From Agrobacterium tumefaciens (lineage in GTDB: Bacteria; Pseudomonadota; Alphaproteobacteria; Rhizobiales; Rhizobiaceae): 64,000 bases of DNA. Positions 57,423-64,000 of the stretch are shown piece by piece. The notes beneath the pieces were generated by a model that saw only the letters and a program-made list of their open reading frames with translations, did not search any database and was not told where the DNA came from. The stretch spans positions 62,001-126,000 of the forward strand of contig NZ_SUPW01000005.1 in the NCBI RefSeq assembly GCF_013337285.1. The letters are read 5' to 3'. The position numbers and the translations under genes were made by a program. Numbering within the stretch: position 1 is the stretch's first letter; the number at the start of each line of letters is the position of its first letter.

Positions 57423-58877
57423 ATGGTATCGGGAAAGCCGCCACGCCACTCCAAGTCCAAAGCCGAACCGGTCACAATCGACCTGGACGCAAAAGACGTG
57501 AAAGCAATTTCCGCCGATGGGGACGCTGCCAGGACGGACGAAGAGCCCGGTGACAAGACGCCGGCTGCGACGATAGAACCCAGCCTCCCGGAAACGAAGC
57601 CTGAAGCAGCAGCAGCAACCGGCAATCCGGCCCCCGTCTGGGACCAACCGAAGAAAACCTCTATTGAGCCCGAACCCAATGTCGGCAAAGCGGACGCCGC
57701 AGCCGCCGGGCCGAAGGCTGAAAGCCCGGGGGACAAGCAGAAAGAGCCCGGCTCACCGGCTCCTGTTCCGCCCAAAGTCGATGCAAAACCGATGACGGAT
57801 ACTGCCGGGACGAGCGCCGCCGCAACTGCTGCTGCGGCTTCGAAACCGGCCTTTGGCTCTACAGCCTCCGCCAGCACATCCAGCAATGCCTCTGCTGCCA
57901 AATCCTCGACCACAACCTCGTCTTCAGGACCGGCCAAGCCGTCCACCCCACAGCAGGCGGAGCGCAAGCAGGCGGCAACCTCCGGCCTGATCGCAGCCGG
58001 TATCGTCGGCGGCCTTATCGCCCTCGCCGCCGCCGGCAGCATGCAATATGCCGGTATCCTGCCCTCCTCCAATTCCGGAAGAGCCGGAAGCGATGAGATC
58101 GCTGCACTGAAAACCGATATCACCGGCATGCGGCAGCAACTCGCTAATGCCCCGGCAGCAGATACCTCGGCACTGGAGCAGCGCATCGCAGCCCTCGAAG
58201 GTGCAAAGGGAGAGGCCCCGCAGGTGGATGGGCTTGCGGAGAAAATCACCGCACTGGAAGGCGCCCTGCAGTCGGAACGATCCGCACAGGCCTCGGCAAC
58301 GGCGGAACTGACACGCCGCCTTGCTGACGCTGAAACCAAGATCAACGAACCGCGCGACGATATCGAAGTCGCCCGCGCCATCGCGTCGGCCGCGCTGAAA
58401 GCCGCGATCGATCGTGGTGGGCCGTTCCTGACGGAACTCGACACACTCTCCAAGGTCACGCCTGACGATCCGGCCATTGCATCACTGCAATCCTTTGCCG
58501 CAACCGGCGTGCCGTCGCGTTCGGAGCTGATGCAGAAATTCCCTGATGTCGCCAATGCGATGCTGTCGGCCATCAATCAGCCCGATCCCAATCAGGGCAT
58601 TGTGCAACGCCTGACCGAAAGCGCCTTTTCGCTGGTAAAGGTCCGCCCGGTCGGAAATATCGAGGGTGAGACACCCGAAGCCATGATCGCGCGCATGGAA
58701 AACAAGCTGCGCAATGGCGATCTGCAGGGTGCCGCGCTGGAATGGAACGGGCTTCCCGAGGCGGCCAGGACGGCATCCGCCGATTATAAAAAATCTCTGG
58801 ATGCGCGCATCGAGGTCGAAAATCTGGTGGGCGGCACGTTGAACCGCGCCATCACCAGCACCGGCAGGCAGGGGTAA
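57423..58877 (+). CDS. Mitofilin/Mic60-like inner-membrane protein
   Basis: The 484-residue protein has a long low-complexity Ala/Pro/Lys-rich N-terminal region (about 1-175), one transmembrane helix (LIAAGIVGGLIALAAAGSMQYAGIL, about 185-208), and a coiled-coil stretch (EIAALKTDITGMRQQLANAP..LEQRIAALEG..ITALEGALQSERSAQASATAELTRRLADAETKI). The C-terminal mitofilin-like domain reads LTESAFSLVKVRPVGNIEGETPEAMIARMENKLRNGDLQGAALEWNGLPEAARTASADYKKSLDARIEVENLV. Alphaproteobacterial Mic60 homologues have this build and lie beside heme genes; they shape membrane contacts. Start at 57423 follows a weak ribosome site. Confidence 0.85.
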   Translation: MVSGKPPRHSKSKAEPVTIDLDAKDVKAISADGDAARTDEEPGDKTPAATIEPSLPETKPEAAAATGNPAPVWDQPKKTSIEPEPNVGKADAAAAGPKAESPGDKQKEPGSPAPVPPKVDAKPMTDTAGTSAAATAAAASKPAFGSTASASTSSNASAAKSSTTTSSSGPAKPSTPQQAERKQAATSGLIAAGIVGGLIALAAAGSMQYAGILPSSNSGRAGSDEIAALKTDITGMRQQLANAPAADTSALEQRIAALEGAKGEAPQVDGLAEKITALEGALQSERSAQASATAELTRRLADAETKINEPRDDIEVARAIASAALKAAIDRGGPFLTELDTLSKVTPDDPAIASLQSFAATGVPSRSELMQKFPDVANAMLSAINQPDPNQGIVQRLTESAFSLVKVRPVGNIEGETPEAMIARMENKLRNGDLQGAALEWNGLPEAARTASADYKKSLDARIEVENLVGGTLNRAITSTGRQG

Positions 58878-58881
58878 GGGC

Positions 58882-60498
58882 ATGACCAGAATTTTGACTT
58901 TCGCCCTCATCGTTCTGGCGCTCGGTTTTGGTTTCTCCTGGCTGGCCGACAGGCCGGGTGTGCTTTCCATCGTCTGGCAGGGCCAGCTGTACGAAATGAG
59001 CTTGATGGTCGCCGCCTCCATCATCGCGGCGCTGGTTGCTGCGGTCATGCTGGTCTGGTGGATCATCAACGCCGTGTGGACCTCGCCCAATGCCGCCCGG
59101 CGGTATTTCCGCGCCCGCAAGCGTGACCGCGGTTATCAGGCGCTCTCCACCGGCCTCATCGCCGCCGGCGCCGGCAACGCCATTCTCGCCCGCAAGATGA
59201 CGGCCCGCACGCAAGGGCTGCTCAGCGCCGATCAGGAGCCGCTGATCCATCTGCTGGATGCTCAGGCCGATCTCATCGAAGGCAAATATGACGAGGCGCG
59301 CCGCAAGTTCGAGGCGATGGCCCGCGATCCCGAAACCCGCGAACTCGGCCTTCGCGGTCTTTATATCGAGGCCCGCCGGCAGGGCGCTTATGAAGCAGCC
59401 CAGCAGTATGCCGAGGACGCAGCGGAAAAAGCCCCTTACCTACCCTGGGCCGCGCAGGCAACGCTGGAAAACCGTTGTCGTAATGGACAATGGGATGACG
59501 CGATCCGCCTGCTCGACCAGCAAAAGGCGGCCAGCGTCATCGAACGCGGCGAGGCGGAGCGACTGAAAGCCGTGCTTCTCACCGCCAAAGCCGGCGAAAA
59601 GCTGGAAAGCGATCCGATAGGCGCCCGCGAGGACGCCAAACACGCCCTCAAGCTCGCAAAGAGCCTCGTTCCGGCAGCGCTGATCGCAGCAAAATCCTAT
59701 CTGCGCGAAGACAATCTGCGCAAGGCCGCCACGGTTCTGGAGCCGGTCTGGAAAACTGATCCGCACCCGCAGATCGCCGAACTTTATGTCCGCGCCCGCA
59801 GCGGCGATACCGCCATCGACCGGCTGAAACGGGCCGAGCGGCTTGAGAGCCTGAAGCCAAACAATATCGAATCCCTGTTTGCCGTGGCGCAGGCAGCGCT
59901 TGACGCCAAGGAATTTGCCAAGGCGCGGGCCAAGGCCGAAGCCGCAGCCCGCATCGAGCCCCGCGAAAGCATCTTCCTGCTGATGGCCGATATCGAAGAG
60001 GCCGAAACCGGCGATCAGGGCCGGGTGCGCTACTGGATGTCGCAGGCCCTGCGCGCACCACGTGACCCTGCCTGGGTGGCGGATGGCGTCGTTTCGGAAA
60101 AATGGCTGCCGGTCTCGCCAGTGACGGGCCGTCTCGATGCCTTCGAATGGAAAGCACCATTTGGCCAGCTCGAAGGCCCCGTCGAAGACCTGACAATCGA
60201 AAATGCGATTGCCGCAGCGCCCGCAAGGACGGAGCCGGTTGCTAAAACAATCGTTGTCGAAGCTGCTCCCGAGCCTCGTGCCGAGCCGAAACCCGTTCCC
60301 GCCGCACCGATCGAGGTCACGCCGACCGTATCGGTTCCGAAGGAGAAAAAGCCCGTCATAATCGAAGCGCCGGTTGAGACCAAAGCAGCAGATGAAAAGG
60401 TGGAAGCCGTGCCCTTCTTCGGCGGCGCGCCGGATGACCCCGGCGTCAAGAAACCCGGCGCGGAAGCCGAACCCAAGACCCGGCTCAAACTCTTCTGA
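58882..60498 (+). CDS. hemY: HemY-like TPR membrane protein
   Basis: The 538-residue protein has two N-terminal transmembrane helices (ILTFALIVLALGFGFSWLAD and SLMVAASIIAALVAAVMLVWWIINAVW) as in the HemY_N domain, then a long TPR-like helical region (about 90-420). A proline/glutamate/alanine-rich C-terminal tail (EAAPEPRAEPKPVPAAPIE) ends in ERAEPKTRLKLF-like AEPKTRLKLF. HemY proteins accompany heme-synthesis enzymes in many proteobacteria though their exact role is debated. It is four bases after the Mic60 gene. The name refers to this HemY_N family, not protoporphyrinogen oxidase. Confidence 0.87.
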   Translation: MTRILTFALIVLALGFGFSWLADRPGVLSIVWQGQLYEMSLMVAASIIAALVAAVMLVWWIINAVWTSPNAARRYFRARKRDRGYQALSTGLIAAGAGNAILARKMTARTQGLLSADQEPLIHLLDAQADLIEGKYDEARRKFEAMARDPETRELGLRGLYIEARRQGAYEAAQQYAEDAAEKAPYLPWAAQATLENRCRNGQWDDAIRLLDQQKAASVIERGEAERLKAVLLTAKAGEKLESDPIGAREDAKHALKLAKSLVPAALIAAKSYLREDNLRKAATVLEPVWKTDPHPQIAELYVRARSGDTAIDRLKRAERLESLKPNNIESLFAVAQAALDAKEFAKARAKAEAAARIEPRESIFLLMADIEEAETGDQGRVRYWMSQALRAPRDPAWVADGVVSEKWLPVSPVTGRLDAFEWKAPFGQLEGPVEDLTIENAIAAAPARTEPVAKTIVVEAAPEPRAEPKPVPAAPIEVTPTVSVPKEKKPVIIEAPVETKAADEKVEAVPFFGGAPDDPGVKKPGAEAEPKTRLKLF

Positions 60499-60512
60499 CG
60501 AACAGGATATCG

Positions 60513-61001
60513 ATGCTCAACCGGATTCAGTCGTTTATTCAAAACCTCGTCGGTCCGCATGCGGATGATTTCAGCCCTGATGATTTGAGGGTGACAGTCG
60601 CCGCCCTCTGTTTTCAGGTGATGGAAGCGGATGGCACCGTCTCGAAAAGCGAGCGTGACCGCCTGCGTGGAATCCTGCAGGATTATTACCATCTCGATGC
60701 CCGTAAACTCGATGCTCTTCTCGCCGCCGGTCAGGAGGCCGGCAAGGAAGCCGTCGATTATTACCGCTTCACCACCGATATCCGCCGCCATCTCGATGAA
60801 GATCAGCGCGTGGAGCTTATTGGAATATTATGGGATATTGTTTACGCTGACGGCGAACGAAGCGAAATGGAAGACCATGTGATCTGGCGAGTCGCCGATC
60901 TGCTCGGCGTTTCCGTTCGCGACAGGGTTCTGCAACGTCAGCAGGCCGCCACGCGGTCCGGGCCGGCTGAAGAAAGCGAAAACCAAGACGATGCTGTTTG
61001 A
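60513..61001 (+). CDS. TerB-like (tellurite-resistance-type) helical protein
   Basis: The 162-residue all-helical protein matches the TerB fold. DDLRVTVAALCFQVMEADGTVSKSERDRLRGILQDYYHL and ELIGILWDIVYADGERSEMEDHVIWRVADLLGVSVRDR are two similar acidic DG-containing helices (ADGTVSxxE and ADGERSxxE) that bind metal ions in TerB. Function here is unknown; the protein may be a metal sensor or scaffold. It overlaps the amidotransferase gene by 11 bases and follows the hemY-like gene by 14. Confidence 0.85.
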   Translation: MLNRIQSFIQNLVGPHADDFSPDDLRVTVAALCFQVMEADGTVSKSERDRLRGILQDYYHLDARKLDALLAAGQEAGKEAVDYYRFTTDIRRHLDEDQRVELIGILWDIVYADGERSEMEDHVIWRVADLLGVSVRDRVLQRQQAATRSGPAEESENQDDAV

Positions 61002-61722
61002 CCCCTCCAGGCAACAGAGCAAACAACCTTCCCTGCTAGTCGTCCTGCATCAGGAACGCTCCACGCCCGGTCGCGTTGGCCAGATGCTGGTGGAAAAAGG
61101 CTATCGGCTGGATATAAGGCGGCCTGCGCTTGGCGACGACCTGCCGCAAACGCTGGAAAAACATGCCGGCGCCATCATTTTCGGCGGCCCGATGAGCGCC
61201 AACGATCCGCATGACTATGTCAAAGCCGAAATTGACTGGCTGAAGGTGCCGCTGAAGGAAAACAAGCCGTTTCTCGGCATCTGTCTTGGTGCGCAGATGT
61301 TGTCCAAACATCTGGGCGGCAAGGTTGAGGCCGATAGAGAAGGCAAGGTGGAAATCGGCTGGTATCCGCTTCACGCTACCGAACACGGACGGCTTTTGAT
61401 GCCGCATTGGCCGAAGATGGTTTATCATTTCCACAAGGAAGGGTTTGAGCTGCCGCGCGGAGCCGAGCTTCTGGCATCGGGCGAAACCTATCCCAATCAG
61501 GCTTATCGGTATGGAAAAAATGCTTGGGGCCTACAGTTTCACGCCGAACTCACCCGCGCCATGATGCACAGCTGGGTGGTGCGCGGCGCACAGCGTTTCG
61601 GCATGCCGAATGCGCAGGTCGGCAGCCAGCACCTTGAGGGCCGCATGTTGTTCGACACGCCGCTCCGCTCGTGGCTCAGCAATTTCCTCGATCTGGTTTT
61701 TGAAGGCAAGGCGCAGCGCTGA
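60991..61722 (+). CDS. Class I glutamine amidotransferase
   Basis: The 243-residue enzyme has the triad-type motifs FLGICLGAQMLSKHLGG (nucleophilic cysteine), and LQFHAELTRAMM with histidine followed by glutamate. IIFGGPMSANDP forms the oxyanion region. It resembles GuaA-type stand-alone amidotransferases of unknown partner (often annotated GMP-synthase-like). It overlaps the TerB-like gene, so both are translated together. Partner protein and product are not visible. Confidence 0.9.
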   Translation: MLFDPSRQQSKQPSLLVVLHQERSTPGRVGQMLVEKGYRLDIRRPALGDDLPQTLEKHAGAIIFGGPMSANDPHDYVKAEIDWLKVPLKENKPFLGICLGAQMLSKHLGGKVEADREGKVEIGWYPLHATEHGRLLMPHWPKMVYHFHKEGFELPRGAELLASGETYPNQAYRYGKNAWGLQFHAELTRAMMHSWVVRGAQRFGMPNAQVGSQHLEGRMLFDTPLRSWLSNFLDLVFEGKAQR

Positions 61723-61734
61723 AACCCATCGCCA

Positions 61735-62967
61735 TCAGTGCGGTGCGTCGAGATTGTCGATCTTGCGCAGCTTCGAAAAACCGAGCGCCCAGATGACCGC
61801 GACAGCAAGCGTGCCTGCTCCGCCGATGACGACGGCAGGCACCGCTCCCACGACATGCGCCATGGTGCCGGCGCGGAATTCGCCCAGCTCGTTCGAAGCA
61901 CCCACAAACACCATGTTCACCGCATTCACACGCCCGCGCACTTCATCCGGCGTCCAGAGCGCGATCAGGGTTTCCCGCACATAAACCGACACCATGTCCG
62001 ATGCGCCCATGACCACCAGCGCGGCAATCGACACCCACGCGGTTTCGGAAAGGCCGAACACGACAGTGGAAACGCCGAAGAGGCCGACACCGATAAACAT
62101 CAGCAGGCCGGCATGGTGGCGAATGGGCCTGAAGGCCAGAATGACTGCAACGGTTATTGCGCCGATGCCGGGGGCGGCGCGCAAAAGCCCGAGACCCCAT
62201 GGCCCGAGCGTCAGAACTTCCTTGGCGAAAATCGGCATCAGGGCGACGGCGCCGCCCAGCAGGACCGCGAAGAGGTCGAGCGAAATGGCCCCAAGGACAA
62301 TTTTTTCCTGCGAGATGAATTTGAACCCGGCCAGCATCGTTTCGAGGCTGATGGCTTTCGCCGGGCCGCGCTGTTCCGGCTTGTGGATCGTCACCGCCAG
62401 CGTTGCGGACACGATGAAGAGCACGAACGCCACGATATAGGCGACGGAAGCGCCGAGGCCATAAAGCAGACCGCCGGCAACCGGACCGAGAATGGATGCC
62501 ATTTGCCAGGAAGAAGAATTCCACGCGATAGCGTTCGGCAAATCCTCGACAGGCACAAGATTGGGCGCCAGTGATTGAACCGCCGGCCCCATGAATGCCC
62601 GCTCTATGCCAAACACCACGAGAATGGCGAAGACCGGCCAGGGAGAAAAGCTGTGCGTCAGCGTCAAGCCAAGCAGGGCGGCGGCGCAGCCGGCCGCGAT
62701 CACCAGGCAAATGGCCATGATGCGCCGGCGATTGTGTCTATCGGCGACCGTTCCGGTCACGAGGATCAGAAGCAGCGATGGCAGAAACTGAAAAAGCCCG
62801 ATCAGACCGAGATAAAAGGCGTTTCCGGTCACCTCATACATCTGCCAGCCGACTGAGACGCTGACGATCTGAATGGCGAAGGCTGAAAAAAACCGGGCGC
62901 TGAAGAAGCGACGATAGGAACTATGCCGGAATGCACCGAAACGGTTTTCGGCAGAAGGCAGGGACAT
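61735..62967 (-). CDS. MFS transporter (EntS-like)
   Basis: The 410-residue transporter has about twelve hydrophobic segments, and the MFS loop motif GTVADRHNRRRIMAICLVI between helices 2 and 3. The N-terminal SYRRFFSARFFSAFAIQIVSVSVGWQMYEVTGNAFYLGLIGLFQF is typical of EntS/DUF894-type exporters that secrete siderophores or drugs. RGRVNAVNMVFVGASNELGEF is another conserved block. It is convergent with the amidotransferase gene, 12 bases apart. Substrate is unknown. Confidence 0.88.
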   Translation of the reverse strand: MSLPSAENRFGAFRHSSYRRFFSARFFSAFAIQIVSVSVGWQMYEVTGNAFYLGLIGLFQFLPSLLLILVTGTVADRHNRRRIMAICLVIAAGCAAALLGLTLTHSFSPWPVFAILVVFGIERAFMGPAVQSLAPNLVPVEDLPNAIAWNSSSWQMASILGPVAGGLLYGLGASVAYIVAFVLFIVSATLAVTIHKPEQRGPAKAISLETMLAGFKFISQEKIVLGAISLDLFAVLLGGAVALMPIFAKEVLTLGPWGLGLLRAAPGIGAITVAVILAFRPIRHHAGLLMFIGVGLFGVSTVVFGLSETAWVSIAALVVMGASDMVSVYVRETLIALWTPDEVRGRVNAVNMVFVGASNELGEFRAGTMAHVVGAVPAVVIGGAGTLAVAVIWALGFSKLRKIDNLDAPH

Positions 62968-63104
62968 CGGCTGGGTGCTCTCGAGAGAATATGAGACGTT
63001 TGCAATAGAGCGATATCACAAGAATCGCCAGCCCTATTGGCGCAACACTTGCCGGTTCACCAGCGAATGTCTAAATGTCTTGCAACCAAGATACGGAGAT
63101 ATTG

Positions 63105-63395
63105 ATGCTTGCCCTGTTTCAGACCATCGATCTGGCTTTGAACCTCTATACGTGGGTGCTGATCGCCAGCGCCATTTTTTCCTGGCTTTACGCCTTCAAC
63201 GTCATCAATTCCCGCAACCAGTTCGTGAATGCCATCGGCAGCTTCCTGGTCAATGTCACGGAACCGGCCCTGCGCCCCATCCGCCGCATTCTGCCCAATC
63301 TCGGCGGCATCGACATTTCGCCGATCATCCTGTTGCTGATCATCTTCTTCATCCGCTCCTTCATGTGGAACACGCTTTATCCGATGACCGTTTGA
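63105..63395 (+). CDS. YggT-family membrane protein
   Basis: The 96-residue protein has two hydrophobic stretches, [30 protein letters not shown] and [27 protein letters not shown], and the YggT hallmark [24 protein letters not shown]. YggT proteins help membrane protein or ion homeostasis in a poorly understood way. The start at 63105 ([13 protein letters not shown]) has GGAG about ten bases upstream; a longer frame start at 63075 adds ten residues. It overlaps the DUF167 gene. Confidence 0.9.
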
Positions 63396-63703
63396 GCGGC
63401 TTCTGGCAGAAACAAAATGATCATGTCCGCCTGTCCGTTCGCCTGACGCCGAGCGGCGGGCGGGATGCGATTGACGGCGTGGAGCAGGATGCGGACGGAC
63501 GCGCTTATCTGAAAGCCCGCGTCAGCGCCGTGCCGGAAGACGGCAAGGCGAACAAGGCCCTGATTGTTTTGCTGGCGAAAAAACTCAGGCTGCCCAAATC
63601 TTCCATCACCTTCATTTCAGGCGAAACAGCGCGTAAAAAAATCCTCCGGATCGACACCGACCCGGAGGATTTCGAAGAGCGTTTTAATAAGCTTACGGGT
63701 TAG
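63392..63703 (+). CDS. DUF167/YggU-family protein
   Basis: The 103-residue protein has the DUF167 signature [77 protein letters not shown]. No ATG or GTG is in frame before the domain; the in-frame TTG at 63392 overlaps the yggT stop (TTTGA) and probably starts translation by coupling. A CTG further down is an alternative. Family function is unknown; yggT-yggU pairing is common. It is convergent with ppa. Confidence 0.85.
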
Positions 63704-63708
63704 ACCTA

Positions 63709-64000
63709 TCAGCCCTGCGCCTTGTAGCGCTCGATGGCTTCGACGATCAGCTTCTTGGCGACGTCGACATCCTGCCAGCCGCCCATCTTCACCCACTTGC
63801 CGGGCTCCAGATCCTTGTAGTGCTCGAAGAAGTGCTCGATCTGCTTCAGCGTGATTTCCGGCAGGTCGGTGTAGTTGTGAACCTTGTCGTAACGTTGCGT
63901 CAGCTTCGGAGCCGGCACAGCGAGGATCTTCTCGTCCTTGCCGCCGTCATCTTCCATGATCATGACGCCGATGGGGCGAACATTGATTACGCAGCCGGGA
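63709..64000 (-). CDS. ppa: Inorganic pyrophosphatase, C-terminal part (cut by window edge)
   Basis: The reading frame runs leftward from the window end and reads [96 protein letters not shown]. The [15 protein letters not shown] block is the active-site region of family I soluble pyrophosphatase, which hydrolyses PPi to two phosphates. The N-terminal half is outside the window. The stop codon is at 63709-63711. Confidence 0.95.
   Translation of the reverse strand, partial: PGCVINVRPIGVMIMEDDGGKDEKILAVPAPKLTQRYDKVHNYTDLPEITLKQIEHFFEHYKDLEPGKWVKMGGWQDVDVAKKLIVEAIERYKAQG

Noticed and set aside
57233-58576. 447-codon leftward open frame opposite hemD and the mitofilin gene
   Set aside because: Its composition (serine/alanine-rich) mirrors the low-complexity region of the real gene on the other strand.

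Overview
The window reads as a stretch of the main chromosome of an alphaproteobacterium of the Rhizobiaceae, most likely an Agrobacterium of the tumefaciens/fabrum group. The evidence is the protein sequences, the split ATP synthase operon (F1 genes without F0 genes), the mdh-sucCDAB order, the C4-type 5-aminolevulinate synthase, an Omp19-type lipoprotein and a high-GC codon style. The genus assignment is inference from recalled family sequences, not from a search. Almost everything is ordinary chromosomal gene content. No rRNA, tRNA, CRISPR array, insertion sequence, prophage or plasmid gene was recognised.

Layout. 1-7717 is an amino-sugar utilisation locus. A Gfo/Idh/MocA oxidoreductase and an ABC sugar importer (two permeases and a binding protein cut by the window edge) run leftward. 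A GntR/UTRA regulator, a SIS-domain deaminase, nagA and a ROK sugar kinase run rightward, with an operator-like region between the two arms. 7724-13531 holds an FAD monooxygenase, a PAP2 phosphatase, dxr, an unknown 161-residue protein, hemA (with an FNR/FixK-type box upstream) and a glycine-zipper lipoprotein. 13707-19838 is tamA-tamB. 20103-22728 is an orphan cheW and a soluble PAS-PAS chemoreceptor, followed by fdhD. 24003-29026 is atpHAGDC, leftward. 29288-35442 holds a small membrane protein, priA, xerC, a TraB/GumN protein, a DUF2867 protein and a cytochrome b561.

35571-45748 is the TCA-cycle block mdh-sucC-sucD-sucA-sucB, then MAPEG and LysE-family genes, then lpd, all leftward. 45927-51361 holds zapE, an Omp19-like lipoprotein and sdhCDAB. 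51667-55600 holds a small secreted protein and the leftward group tsaD-gpsA-yciI-EVE-methyltransferase. 55674-61722 is the rightward group hemC-hemD-mitofilin(Mic60)-hemY-like-terB-like-amidotransferase. 61735-64000 holds an MFS exporter, yggT, a DUF167 gene and the end of ppa.

Functionally the window links central respiration (TCA cycle, succinate dehydrogenase, F1-ATPase), the first and middle steps of heme synthesis, envelope biogenesis (TamAB, lipoproteins) and amino-sugar catabolism. The most noteworthy non-coding signal is a dispersed family of about 50-105 bp intergenic palindromic repeats (at least six copies). Two of these end exactly at the stop codon of the preceding gene. No convincing new defence or mobile system was found. 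The best candidates for follow-up are the amino-sugar locus with its oxidoreductase and operator pair, the Mic60-in-heme-operon arrangement, the repeat family and a 12+12 bp palindrome before mdh.
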